A DNA stretch of 64,000 nucleotides from assembly GCF_900101105.1 (NCBI RefSeq), contig NZ_FNGA01000001.1:620001-684000 (forward strand). The letters run 5' to 3'. Positions within the stretch are counted from its first letter, which is position 1. Each line of letters opens with the position of its first letter. A program made the position numbers and the translations under genes. This DNA comes from Maridesulfovibrio ferrireducens (lineage in GTDB: Bacteria; Desulfobacterota; Desulfovibrionia; Desulfovibrionales; Desulfovibrionaceae). Below are positions 12,710 to 21,344 of this stretch, in pieces. The notes below the pieces were generated by a model. It did not search any database, had not been told where the DNA came from, and saw only the letters and a program-made list of their open reading frames with translations.

Positions 12710-15610
12710 TTACCAATCCACCGGCAACCGCACTTTTTTCTTATCTTTATTAGTGAAAAGTACATACCCGTTTTCTTTCCCGAATAGATAAACATCTCTG
12801 GTTACAGCAACATCCTGTTTGCAATAATCAGTAATGAGATCCAGCCTTCCTTCTTTCCACCATTCCAGAGCTTGTAATCCATCTGCGCTTTTAGCTGTGT
12901 CTAATGTTGCCTGCGCGATGTTATCAAGTTTCAGTCTATATCCCAGCTTTTCGTGTACTTTTATAAGCAAATCCAGAGTGGGTAAACCTTTGTAATGAAA
13001 AGCATGTACTCCTGAGAGCACTTTGTAATCAAACCTATCGATATTAAAGCCGATTATCAGGTCTAGTTTTTGAAGGCGATCTATCATTTCCGGTATTTGA
13101 TGTTCTTCATATTCGAAGAATTTATCTTCGTCAGAATCATAGAGAACCGCGATTGAGATACCCATGCGTTCAGCTTTATTCCAGCCGCCAACTTCTTGAG
13201 CTGAGCGTCTTGTTTCAACATCAAGAACTCCGAAATTTTTCGGTTCAATAACTTCCTTTTTAATTTCTTCGCCGAAAGGTCTGAGAAGCATATTTATATC
13301 CTCAATATTTTTAGGTGTTTCACCATGTATCATATTTTGCAGAACAAAAATCGCGGCACTCTTATCGATAGGACGATTACCTGATCCGCATTTCGGAGAA
13401 TGCACGCATGTCGGGCAGCCAAGTTCGCATTCACAGTCTAAAACTATTTGTAAGGTCCGTTCAAGTAGTTCCTCTGCATGTTCGAAAGCCTGCATAGTCA
13501 GCCCTGCACCACCGGGAATGCCATCATAAATAAACACTGCCGGACCATCCACCTGCTCGTGCATGGGGGTTGAAATTCCGCCTAAATCGTTGCGGTCAGT
13601 GAGAACCATTAAAGGAAGAATTCCGATTGCGGCATGTTCCACAGCATGAATACCGCCCATGAAATGAATGAATTCATCCTCGGCTCTGCGTTTAATTTCA
13701 GACGAAATTTCCATCCATAACCCTTGCGTTTCAAAAATAATCGGAGGCAGATCAAGCGGGACAATTCCTAATAATTGTCCGCCGCGCACAGCTCGTTTTT
13801 CATACCCTGTCACTTGTTCAGTTACTTTCAGTTTACCGAAACGCATTACAATGCCGAATACTGTTTTTTGAGAGTATATTTCGAGTATCTGTGTTGATTT
13901 ATTTTTACGCGTGCGGGTGTAATAACCAACTCGTTGTTTGACAGCTGAAATTTTTCTGGAAGCTAAATCCAGTTCTTTAATGCAATATGTATTGCCGCGA
14001 TGAATATACACTGCGCCTTCGTGAGCCTCGGAGTATGCTTTAACTTCGTCAATGGTACCGATAGGTTCTGATGTATCAGAGTCTTCGATGTGAATGGTAC
14101 CGCCGGCACCGCGTAGAGATATTTCACGGTGAGGTCTTTTGCGTTTGGAATAAATTTCATCGCCGCGCTTGCTTCGCAGAAGTACGCCTTCCTGCTCAAG
14201 TTCAAGAACTCTACTTCTGATTTTATCATCTTTGAGCAGATAGTCATTTTCGCGCATGGTAAGTTCAGAAGCTGCACAGATGAGGTGTTTTTCCATAATC
14301 ACGGGGTTATATGGATTGAGTACTGCGTTCTCAGGCGGCCGTGAGAAAAAGTCTTCAGGATGGCGCATAAAATATTGATCAAGCGCGTCTTCCTGTCCGA
14401 TAAGAATTACCGCTGATTCCTGATTACTGCGCCCGACGCGTCCGCCTCTTTGTAAGGTGGCCATAATTGATCCGGGATAGCCGACCATAATACAGAGATC
14501 GAGTCCGCCGATATCAATTCCGAGTTCAAGCGCGCTTGTAGATATTACTGCAAGTAATTCGCCTGATGACATTTTTGATTCAATTTCTCTTCTTTCCTCA
14601 GGAAGAAATCCTGCTCTGTATGCACTTATTTTATCCTGATATTTACCGGCTTTTTCACTCACCCACATAGCTATTAGTTCAGTCATTTTGCGGGACTGTG
14701 TATAGACTATTGTTCGCAGTCCTCTGGCAAGTGCGGCTTTGAGTAGTTGTATGGCTGCATTGGAAGGGCTGACCACAGGATTGAAAAAAACGAAATTGCG
14801 TTTTCCTGATGCGGCTCCGCTTTCAGTGATTGCTGTAACTTCAAGACCTGTCAGAGAATTACAAAGAGCGGCTGGATTGCCAACTGTTGCTGATGAAAAA
14901 ACAAACGAAGGGGTCGCTCCGTAAAAGTTACATATTCTGAGCAGTCTGCGAAAAACCATAGCCATGTGTGAACCCATCACGCCTCGATAAGTATGCACTT
15001 CATCCACAACTATATGTGTAAGCCCGGCAATAAAAGGTGCCCATCGTTCGTGATAAGGCAGGATGGATAAGTGAAGCATTTCAGGATTGGTAAGAATAAC
15101 AGACGGTGGATTATCGCGTATTTTTTTGCGCTTATAGGGTGTGGTGTCACCGTCATAAATTGCTGCATCCGGTCTGATATTTTCTGGCAGAAGGGCGGTC
15201 ATTTCATTGAAAGTTTTAAGCTGATCCTGTGCAAGAGCTTTGAGCGGAAAGAGGTAAAGAGCGTGGTTATCAGGATTACGCAGACATTGTTCAAGAACAG
15301 GCAGATTATAAGTAAGTGTTTTACCACTGGCGGTAGGAGTCGCAACTACGACATTTCTTCCGGCACGGGCGTAGTCAGTTGCTTCTGCTTGATGAGAGTA
15401 AAGATTCTCTATTTCTCTGAAATTCATAACGCAATCAAGAGATTCAGGCCATTTATGACGCGATTCACCGTACAAAGCACTATTACCGTCAATCACTCTG
15501 TGATGAACGACCTGATCCCCCATCACCGGAGAGGCGAGAAGTGAATTTATGTATTCCTGTACTTTGTCTTGCTGTTTCAAGTGGCAACTCGGTTTATGAT
15601 TCAAGATCAA
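12710..15610 (-). CDS. DNA repair helicase-exonuclease fusion (MrfA-like DEVH helicase + MrfB-like DEDDy nuclease)
   Basis: 966 aa with two joined functions. Residues 60-750 are a YprA/MrfA-type superfamily-2 helicase: Walker A ATPTASGKT (90-98), DEVH box (VVDEVHTYRG near 200), motif VI QRGGRVGRS, then a DUF1998-like region with the four-Cys cluster CECELGCPTCVHSPKC. Residues 793-966 form a DnaQ-like exonuclease: DVET (D797, E799), IGFNID (D858), and YCKQD (Y929, D933), the Y-x3-D spacing of DEDDy nucleases. In Bacillus subtilis MrfA and MrfB are separate proteins repairing mitomycin-type lesions; here they are one chain. The start is uncertain: TTG 15610 is used, with TTG 15604 also possible and no strong RBS. 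Confidence 0.85.
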   Translation of the reverse strand: MILNHKPSCHLKQQDKVQEYINSLLASPVMGDQVVHHRVIDGNSALYGESRHKWPESLDCVMNFREIENLYSHQAEATDYARAGRNVVVATPTASGKTLTYNLPVLEQCLRNPDNHALYLFPLKALAQDQLKTFNEMTALLPENIRPDAAIYDGDTTPYKRKKIRDNPPSVILTNPEMLHLSILPYHERWAPFIAGLTHIVVDEVHTYRGVMGSHMAMVFRRLLRICNFYGATPSFVFSSATVGNPAALCNSLTGLEVTAITESGAASGKRNFVFFNPVVSPSNAAIQLLKAALARGLRTIVYTQSRKMTELIAMWVSEKAGKYQDKISAYRAGFLPEERREIESKMSSGELLAVISTSALELGIDIGGLDLCIMVGYPGSIMATLQRGGRVGRSNQESAVILIGQEDALDQYFMRHPEDFFSRPPENAVLNPYNPVIMEKHLICAASELTMRENDYLLKDDKIRSRVLELEQEGVLLRSKRGDEIYSKRKRPHREISLRGAGGTIHIEDSDTSEPIGTIDEVKAYSEAHEGAVYIHRGNTYCIKELDLASRKISAVKQRVGYYTRTRKNKSTQILEIYSQKTVFGIVMRFGKLKVTEQVTGYEKRAVRGGQLLGIVPLDLPPIIFETQGLWMEISSEIKRRAEDEFIHFMGGIHAVEHAAIGILPLMVLTDRNDLGGISTPMHEQVDGPAVFIYDGIPGGAGLTMQAFEHAEELLERTLQIVLDCECELGCPTCVHSPKCGSGNRPIDKSAAIFVLQNMIHGETPKNIEDINMLLRPFGEEIKKEVIEPKNFGVLDVETRRSAQEVGGWNKAERMGISIAVLYDSDEDKFFEYEEHQIPEMIDRLQKLDLIIGFNIDRFDYKVLSGVHAFHYKGLPTLDLLIKVHEKLGYRLKLDNIAQATLDTAKSADGLQALEWWKEGRLDLITDYCKQDVAVTRDVYLFGKENGYVLFTNKDKKKVRLPVDW

Positions 15611-15992
15611 TTAAGAATCATACCGGATGAGCACTTCGTCAAGGATTAAGAATGGAGTTAAAAGGCAAAAAGGATGGCGGCATCGAGTGGTGAGGGAGGA
15701 GGCTCGACACCGCCAAAGGGGTTGAACTAACAATTCCAAATGAGTAAGGCTTGTGTAGTTATTTCTATAATATAATAAATTCAGCGAAAATCAAGAATAT
15801 TTGGTATTTTTTTTAAGTAATAAAGGTTTAAGAAAGATATATATTAGTAATTGTTTAAATACAGTATATTACAAAAAAATATGAACATCACAAAGAATGA
15901 ATATACGGGCTTGCGCTTATAAAATTTGAATGTATATTGAAGTTTATATTTTTAATCATTTTGATAGAATCTAAAATCCGGAGCGAACCAAA
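15611..15992. other. 382-bp gap between divergent helicase and nitroreductase genes
   Basis: No gene seen. It holds one GC-rich hairpin (15675-15715, listed separately) in an otherwise very AT-rich stretch (15730-15980) that presumably carries the divergent promoters. No clean -35/-10 pair stood out. Confidence 0.5.
15675..15715. other. Structured hairpin with a GGAGG-bearing loop
   Basis: TGGCGG (15675-15680) and TCGAG (15683-15687) pair with CTCGA (15703-15707) and CCGCCA (15710-15715), the two helices separated by a symmetric CA/CA internal loop. On the plus strand the 15-nt loop is purine-rich and contains GGGAGGAGG. There is no T-run after it, so it is not a terminator. It could be a leader element of the helicase transcript (minus strand) or part of a small RNA. 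Confidence 0.4.
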
Positions 15993-16502
15993 ATGGAAGT
16001 ATTAGAAGCGATCCATACTAGAAGAAGTGTCAGGAAGTACGAAGATAAACCTATTTCTGAGGAATTGATTAAAGAACTTCTCAGCGCGGCTATGGTTGCG
16101 CCAAGTGCGGGCAATGCACAGCCGTGGCAGTTTATTGTAATTGATGATCATGAAAAATTAGCTGGAGTTAAGGAATATAGTAAGTATGCCACAATGGTGG
16201 AGCATGCGCCTGCCGGTATTCTTGTTTGCGGTGACTTGAGTCTTGAAAAATTTCCCGGATACTGGGTGCAGGATTGTGCCGCAGCTACTCAAAATCTGCT
16301 GCTGGCAGCTCATGGAAAAGGGCTGGGCGCAGTCTGGACAGGTATTTACCCGATGGAAGACAGGGTGAAAGCTTTTTCACAGCATTTTAATCTACCTGAA
16401 AAAGTAATACCTCTCAGTTTAATAGTAATCGGCTGGCCGGACCAAGAGCAAAAGTACAAAGATCGTTACAAAGAAGAACGAGTTCATAAGAATAGTTGGT
16501 AG
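15993..16502 (+). CDS. Nitroreductase-family FMN protein
   Basis: 169 aa, short single-domain member. The N terminus MEVLEAIHTRRSVRKYEDKPIS contains the RRSxRxY FMN-phosphate motif (10-16), followed by APSAGNAQPWQFIVI (36-50), and later KGLGAVWTGIYP (near 109-120) and VIGWPDQEQ (near 148-156). These flavoproteins use NAD(P)H to reduce nitro compounds, quinones or related substrates, or act on unknown physiological substrates. Monocistronic, with its own terminator at 16528-16552. Family assignment is firm and the substrate unknown. Confidence 0.88.
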   Translation: MEVLEAIHTRRSVRKYEDKPISEELIKELLSAAMVAPSAGNAQPWQFIVIDDHEKLAGVKEYSKYATMVEHAPAGILVCGDLSLEKFPGYWVQDCAAATQNLLLAAHGKGLGAVWTGIYPMEDRVKAFSQHFNLPEKVIPLSLIVIGWPDQEQKYKDRYKEERVHKNSW

Positions 16503-16527
16503 TTGATTTCTATAAATTGATATTTGG

Positions 16528-16552
16528 AAAGCCTCGCAATATGCGGGGCTTT
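16528..16552. terminator. Intrinsic terminator after nitroreductase gene
   Basis: AAAGCCTCGC pairs with GCGGGGCTTT around an AATAT loop, with T residues following; one mismatch. It lies between convergent genes and can serve both. Confidence 0.8.
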
Positions 16553-16560
16553 TTTATGTT

Positions 16561-17304
16561 TTAAAGCCATTTCTTAAAAGTATCTAAAATAATACCCCAT
16601 GCCTTTTCAGCTAGAATGGGATCAAAAGCTGTGTCGTCAGGGTTTGCAAAGCCGTGCTTGGCGTTTTGAATGCGTATCATCGACCAGTCAGCCTTCACTT
16701 CATTCATTTCTTTTACGAACATTTCAGCGTGCTTTTCGGGCACTACAGGGTCGTTTTCAACATGAAGAGCAAGGAGTTTCGCTTTGATTTGTCCATGTGC
16801 GGCTGGATGAGTTGTGTCTAAATATCCGTAAACACTGATAGCGCCGTTTATTGTTCCTGCTAACTGCTCATCGTGTTTATTAAGTTGTATATTGCAACGG
16901 GCGAGTTCCAATACAGCACCGCCTCCGAATGAAAATCCGAGAGCTGTAATTTTTGCGGAATTGGTTTCAGGCTGATTAATTAGAACTTCAAGGCATGCTT
17001 GTGCTCGTTTGCGCATCAAAAGCCGATCATCACGGTAAATTCTGTGGATAACGCGCGCTTCATCGATATTATTAGGTATTTTATCCGGGCCGTAGAAATC
17101 TGCGGCAAGTACGGTGTAACCGGCACGGGCAAGTCGTCTTGCGTGGTCTAAAGTTACTTTATTCAGTCCGGTATATTCATGAATTAACAGAACAGCGGGG
17201 AACGGTCCTGAACCGTCCGGTGTAACGAGTACGCTTTCGAGCTGTTCGTCTTGGTGTGTATGTTTAATTGTTCGTTCTTTAAGCACTGTGAAAAAATTAT
17301 TCAT
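16561..17304 (-). CDS. Dienelactone hydrolase family protein
   Basis: 247 aa from ATG 17304; a longer frame exists to 17385 but would overlap the CDF gene by 89 bases, whereas ATG 17304 gives an 8-base overlap. It is an alpha/beta hydrolase: GPFPAVLLIHEYTGLN (33-48), nucleophile elbow GFSFGG (Ser125 in place of the Cys of classical dienelactone hydrolase), DPVVP Asp and a late AKHGFANP His complete the triad. It probably hydrolyses small esters; the Ser nucleophile argues against classical chlorocatechol-pathway activity. No signal peptide, so cytoplasmic. Probably co-transcribed with the upstream metal transporter. Confidence 0.82.
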   Translation of the reverse strand: MNNFFTVLKERTIKHTHQDEQLESVLVTPDGSGPFPAVLLIHEYTGLNKVTLDHARRLARAGYTVLAADFYGPDKIPNNIDEARVIHRIYRDDRLLMRKRAQACLEVLINQPETNSAKITALGFSFGGGAVLELARCNIQLNKHDEQLAGTINGAISVYGYLDTTHPAAHGQIKAKLLALHVENDPVVPEKHAEMFVKEMNEVKADWSMIRIQNAKHGFANPDDTAFDPILAEKAWGIILDTFKKWL

Positions 17305-18232
17305 TATTTGATCTGAGAATAGAGCCGCATAAGCCGCCGGTTTCTTCGCAGTCATAAGAAGATTTATCTTCTTCCGGCTCAACATGAATAGTTACGTGGC
17401 AATTTTTAAGCTCGTCTTTTATGCAAACTTCAATTTCACTGCAAAGCGTATGAGAACTGGCAATGGTTGATTTGCCGGGCAAAAGTAGATGAAAATCAAT
17501 AAATCGCTGAGAACCAGCCTTACGGGTTCTCAACCCATGGTAAAGAATTTCTTCTCCTGCACATTTCCTGATAGATTTATCAATAAGTGAAAGCTCCGAC
17601 TTAGGAAGGGTATTATCCATCAATCCTGAGTATGATTTTTTTATCAGGTAGAATCCTGTGAAAATAATATTCAAAGCCATTATAATTGCGATGATGGGAT
17701 CAAGGATAGCCCATGATGGCGGGGTGAAAAGCATAACACCGAGTCCGAGCACAAGACCTATTGAAGTCCATACGTCTGTTAATAGATGTTTAGCATCTGC
17801 TTCAAGGGTAATTGAATCATGAATTTTAGCGCCCTTCAGCATAATTTTAGCGGTAACAAAATTAACTGCTGAGGAAAGCAGGGCAAGAAGAAGACCGGTC
17901 AATAAATTACTGGGAATTGACGGTGAGATAAATCTTTCAATGGAAGCGTAAACAATACCTATTGCCGCAATTAATATAAGCATCCCTTCTGCGCCGCTTG
18001 AAAAATATTCTGCTTTTCCGTGTCCGTATGTATGGGCGTGGTCAGCCGGTTTCATGGCGAGAGTCAGCGCTGCTAAGGCGAAAAGACCGGCAGAAAGGTT
18101 AACAAGTGTCTCCATTGCATCTGAAAGCAAGCCTACAGAATCAGTGATATGCCATGCCCAGAATTTAAGAACCAGCGTGACTATCGATGCAGTAATGGAG
18201 TAATATATATATTTTTTGGGAGATTCTGACAT
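17297..18232 (-). CDS. Cation diffusion facilitator (CDF) metal exporter
   Basis: 311 aa with six predicted membrane helices and a cytosolic C-terminal domain. The metal-site helices carry SDAMETLVNLSAG (helix 2, near 37-49) and DAKHLLTDVWTS (helix 5, near 150-160, with the HxxxD pair), the layout of the FieF/ZitB-like exporters. A YGHGKAEY segment after helix 2 is typical. It would export Zn, Fe or Mn by proton antiport; the metal cannot be assigned. The C-terminal domain ends in a Cys-containing tail (YDCEETGGLCG). Confidence 0.88.
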   Translation of the reverse strand: MSESPKKYIYYSITASIVTLVLKFWAWHITDSVGLLSDAMETLVNLSAGLFALAALTLAMKPADHAHTYGHGKAEYFSSGAEGMLILIAAIGIVYASIERFISPSIPSNLLTGLLLALLSSAVNFVTAKIMLKGAKIHDSITLEADAKHLLTDVWTSIGLVLGLGVMLFTPPSWAILDPIIAIIMALNIIFTGFYLIKKSYSGLMDNTLPKSELSLIDKSIRKCAGEEILYHGLRTRKAGSQRFIDFHLLLPGKSTIASSHTLCSEIEVCIKDELKNCHVTIHVEPEEDKSSYDCEETGGLCGSILRSNNE

Positions 18233-18344
18233 AAGATGCAGCCTGATAAGAGGTTAAGAGAAGCTTTTTAATAGTCTTGAATTACATTATCATTTGAAGA
18301 TTGAGCTTAGCAAGGAGTTCATAAGTATATAAATAGAATTATAA

Positions 18345-18374
18345 AAAAGGCCGCTCCATCTGGAGCGGCCTTTT
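18345..18374. terminator. Strong bidirectional terminator
   Basis: A 14-bp perfect GC-rich stem (AAAGGCCGCTCCA paired with its complement) around a TC loop, with A and T runs outside. It lies downstream of the metS-like gene, between it and the CDF gene. Confidence 0.88.
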
Positions 18375-18394
18375 AACTTGTATATCAACTGTGG

Positions 18395-18490
18395 TTATTT
18401 ATGCTTAAGAGCTATGCGGAAACAGATTATTGCGCCGCCCCAGGTGATGCCGAGTCCGAATACCATCATAATTATTGCGCCGGTAGTCAT
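18395..18490 (-). CDS. MetS-like small membrane subunit of NSS transporter
   Basis: 31-aa protein, MTTGAIIMMVFGLGITWGGA... ending FRIALKHK. One hydrophobic helix fills residues 4-24 with a basic C-terminal tail. ATG 18490 has an excellent RBS (AAGGAG) and begins 3 bases after the stop of the NSS transporter, so the two are co-translated. In Corynebacterium the small MetS protein is needed for the methionine/alanine NSS transporter MetP, and many NSS genes are followed by such a gene. The TWGG and following helix pattern matches that family. It is too short for routine gene calling. Confidence 0.8.
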   Translation of the reverse strand: MTTGAIIMMVFGLGITWGGAIICFRIALKHK

Positions 18491-18493
18491 AAT

Positions 18494-19999
18494 CTATCTC
18501 CTTTTGAGGAAGTGGTTGTTTTCTGATTTTTTCACAAAAGCAAAATCTTTGTGTGCAAATGTCATTGAGAATATTGAGCAGACAAAAAGGACAGCCCATC
18601 CGAATAGTATGATGGCTGTGTTTGAGTATCCGCCGTAGTTTGTCTGAAGATCACCAATGAAGTTGTTGATGACCATGAAGCCGAGCATAACAGGCACAAT
18701 GTACCGCAGGCAGGTTTTCCATAAGCCACCGACTTTCAATTCAGAAGTGGTGTTAATGTGCTGGCTGAGGGCGTCCAGATCGCAGAACCATGCGATGAAG
18801 ATGATTTCAATAAATCCGCCGATGAGTATTCCGAAGTTGTTCACAAAGTGGTCAACAATATCAAGCAACAGAAGTCCGCTGCCGGTTGTGAACATAATAC
18901 TTATGAGGAATCCGATAAGGCAGAAAATAATTGCTGCTTTTTGACGAGTAACGTTCAGTTTATCAATAATAGCTGAAACAACTGCTTCTGTGATGGAAAT
19001 CATGGAAGACAGTCCGGCAACTACGAGAGCCAGAAAGAACATTACACCGAAGAAAACAGGCATCGGCATCAGATTGATTGCAGTCGGCAAAGTAATGAAT
19101 GCCAGACCAACACCGGAACTGGTAACGTCACTGACGGGAACACCCTGCTGTAGAGCCATGTAACCGAGAACACTGAAGATCATTATACCTGAAAGCATAC
19201 TGAACCCGCAGTTGATGAAAACAGTCATACAGGCGTTATTGGTGATGTCAGATTTTTTTGGAAGATAACTGGAATATGCCAGCATGATGGCAAAACCTAT
19301 TGAAAGGCTGTAGAAAATCTGTCCGAAAGCGTCAGCCCAGACTTTTCCTTTTAAAAGTGCGGAAAAATCAGGTTTGAAGAGCCAGTTTAAACCATCTGCA
19401 GCTCCGGGAAGCATTAATCCGCGGGCAATGAATATAAAAACCAGCAGGAAAAGAAGCGGCATAAATATTTTATTAGCTCTTTCAATTCCTTTTTTAACGC
19501 CGGTAAAGACGGCAAGAAAAGTACAGAACCAAGCAGTCGCAGTTGCTGCAAAAATAGCCCACTGTATACCACCGACTTCCATAGGTGAATTACTGAGATG
19601 TAAAAAATCACCATAGAAGAAATCTTTCGGGTTCATCCCCCAGCCTTGCGTGAATGATAGAATTAAATAATTCATGGCCCACGCGATGACGACTACATAA
19701 TATGTGTCAATAATGAAGGCGACCATGATCTGCCACCAGCCGAGCCATTCCCAGCGTTTAGATATGGAAGCGAAAATTTTGGGAGCTGATCCTTTGAATT
19801 TCTGACCGAGTCCAAACTCCAGAATCATGAAGGGAATACCCGCAGCGAGCATAGCTACAAAGTAAGGAATAAGGAAAGCACCACCACCGTTTTCATAAAC
19901 TATGTATGGAAAACGCCAGATGTTACCTAGCCCGATTGCAGACCCTACAGCGGCTAAAATAAAGCCGGAACGTGAACCCCATGTTTCTCTTTTTTGCAT
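18494..19999 (-). CDS. Sodium-dependent (NSS/SNF) amino-acid transporter
   Basis: 501 aa. ATG 19999 is chosen because AAGGAGT lies 10 bases upstream; an earlier ATG at 20029 would place that RBS inside the gene. About twelve membrane helices. The N terminus has the NSS hallmark GFILAAVGSAIGLGNIWRFPY (residues 9-29), which forms the sodium and substrate sites in LeuT. This bacterial group carries Met, Ala or aromatic amino acids; the following MetS-like gene points to methionine/alanine import. Monocistronic apart from MetS; a 14-bp palindrome and a GACAATTGTC palindrome lie upstream. Confidence 0.88.
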   Translation of the reverse strand: MQKRETWGSRSGFILAAVGSAIGLGNIWRFPYIVYENGGGAFLIPYFVAMLAAGIPFMILEFGLGQKFKGSAPKIFASISKRWEWLGWWQIMVAFIIDTYYVVVIAWAMNYLILSFTQGWGMNPKDFFYGDFLHLSNSPMEVGGIQWAIFAATATAWFCTFLAVFTGVKKGIERANKIFMPLLFLLVFIFIARGLMLPGAADGLNWLFKPDFSALLKGKVWADAFGQIFYSLSIGFAIMLAYSSYLPKKSDITNNACMTVFINCGFSMLSGIMIFSVLGYMALQQGVPVSDVTSSGVGLAFITLPTAINLMPMPVFFGVMFFLALVVAGLSSMISITEAVVSAIIDKLNVTRQKAAIIFCLIGFLISIMFTTGSGLLLLDIVDHFVNNFGILIGGFIEIIFIAWFCDLDALSQHINTTSELKVGGLWKTCLRYIVPVMLGFMVINNFIGDLQTNYGGYSNTAIILFGWAVLFVCSIFSMTFAHKDFAFVKKSENNHFLKRR

Positions 20000-20629
20000 T
20001 TTGTTTGAACTCCTTTCGAGAAAAGACAACGGATTAAGTAGAAATTATACGTAATCCGCAAAAATATGTATATTAATGTGCTAAACGCACGAATGGTGAT
20101 TCGCATAAAATACATTTTGACAATTGTCTATTAAAGAAAGGTGCTATTTTTTGAAGCTACGACTGAGGGATGCGGAGAAAATTGATTTTTTTAATTTATA
20201 AAAACAAGTTAATTAAGTGAATTTTATATAAAAAGATAAGTTTTAAGCAATAAAGAGTTAATGTACTATTAAGAAAAATTATATCTTTTAGAGAGTTGCA
20301 TAGAAGAGGGTAAATTTTTAAAAGACTAATAGTTGCGATAGTTTAATGTTATATTCTAATATACTGATTGCAGGGAGGATACTATGCAGGAAAAGTTTTA
20401 TATTGGTGGTATCTTTTCAATGTTGTGTAGAGTTGTTTTTGCATCGCTTTTATGAATACGCTAAAGCTAATTCGGTTGGACAGTCTTTGAGCTGGTTGCA
20501 ATGGGTGCAATGCAATTAATATGTCTCAGTGCATTTATTTAATTAGCCATTTTTTTTATAATTAGATGGTCGACTTATAGGGTCTGAATGGAATATGCTT
20601 TTCTAAGTAGTTTTTAAGGAGCATTAAGC
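20000..20629. other. 630-bp intergenic region upstream of the NSS transporter and the receiver protein
   Basis: AT-rich. Two palindromes lie where the transporter promoter is expected: CGAAT-GGTG-ATTCG (20090-20103) and GACAATTGTC (20119-20128). A possible small coding sequence or decayed gene is at 20384-20455 (separate entry). Nothing else could be supported. Confidence 0.5.
20384..20455 (+). CDS. Possible 23-aa ORF or gene remnant
   Basis: ATG 20384 is preceded by GGGAGG at 20373-20378 and encodes MQEKFYIGGIFSMLCRVVFA and three more residues before TGA. After the stop, another frame stays open for about 75 bases (to about 20518) with plausible codons (FYEYAKANSVGQSLSWLQW), so this may be the wreck of one frameshifted gene rather than a true micro-protein. 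No homolog recognised. Confidence 0.25.
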   Translation: MQEKFYIGGIFSMLCRVVFASLL

Positions 20630-20986
20630 ATGGCAAATATTTTGGTTCTTGATGATGTAATAGACGCTGGAGTCCTTCTGAAACGTATTCTTGAACGTAA
20701 AGGACATGAGGTTTCGGTTTTTTCCGAAGAAGAAGAAGCTCTTAATCATGTTGCAAAGAATAAAGTTGATTTGGCGATTCTGGACATAAAGCTTAAAAAG
20801 ATGACCGGAGTGGAAGTCTTGGAGCTGATGAAAGAAATATCACCGGATATAAAAGTGATCATGCTTACTGGATATCCTACTCTGGAAACAGCCCGTGCAT
20901 CAGTTAAACACGGTGCCAATGAATACTGCGTAAAGCCTATTGATAAGGAAGAGCTTGAATCGAAGGTTGCGGATGTTTTGGGCTAG
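20630..20986 (+). CDS. Stand-alone response-regulator receiver protein
   Basis: 118 aa, one REC domain and no output domain. Acidic pocket Asp8-Asp9, phospho-acceptor Asp52 (LAILDIKLKKMTG), conserved Thr80 (IMLTGYP) and Lys102 (CVKPID), so all five functional positions are present. RBS AAGGAG (20617-20622). Such CheY/Spo0F-like proteins act through protein-protein contact with a kinase, phosphotransferase or effector. No kinase is adjacent, so the partner is elsewhere. Confidence 0.88.
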   Translation: MANILVLDDVIDAGVLLKRILERKGHEVSVFSEEEEALNHVAKNKVDLAILDIKLKKMTGVEVLELMKEISPDIKVIMLTGYPTLETARASVKHGANEYCVKPIDKEELESKVADVLG

Positions 20987-21344
20987 ATAGTTATTTTTTG
21001 CGCGCAAGATTTGTTGATAATAGTAAATTGCTATTTTGTATCTTCAGGTTTTTCAAGTTGTTCAACTGTACAAATTACTTCATTTTTATCAAATTAAAGC
21101 AATATAAGATTGATTTTTTTTAATATACGGTTTTTTACGTGTAAGGTTTTTTCTATAGCTTTTTATTAAGAAAAATAAATTTCAGCCTGATTTTATATAG
21201 AAGATAGAGCTTGAATTGATCCGCTAAATTTGCTTTTTATAAGCTGCTTTTAGCGGATTATTTAGAAAGAACAGTCATTTTAAAATATAATTTATATACA
21301 GCGGTGAAAATACCGTAATGCAACTATAATCATAAGGAGAAATA
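20987..21344. other. 358-bp gap upstream of fabD
   Basis: AT-rich, no gene seen. It contains a branched inverted repeat at 21219-21258 (separate entry). Likely holds the fabD promoter. Confidence 0.5.
21219..21258. other. Branched inverted repeat upstream of fabD
   Basis: ATCCGCTAAA (21219-21228) pairs perfectly with TTTAGCGGAT (21249-21258), and an internal GCTT/AAGC pair (21232-21244) forms a second small stem inside. No T-run follows directly. It could be a leader structure or a protein-binding palindrome. Confidence 0.4.

Noticed and set aside
17043-17051. TGTGGATAA, a perfect reverse DnaA box
   Set aside because: It is single and inside the dienelactone-hydrolase-like gene, with no neighbours, so not an origin.
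17305-17385. Longer N terminus of the dienelactone-hydrolase-like protein
   Set aside because: It would overlap the CDF gene by 89 bases; the start at 17304 fits the family.
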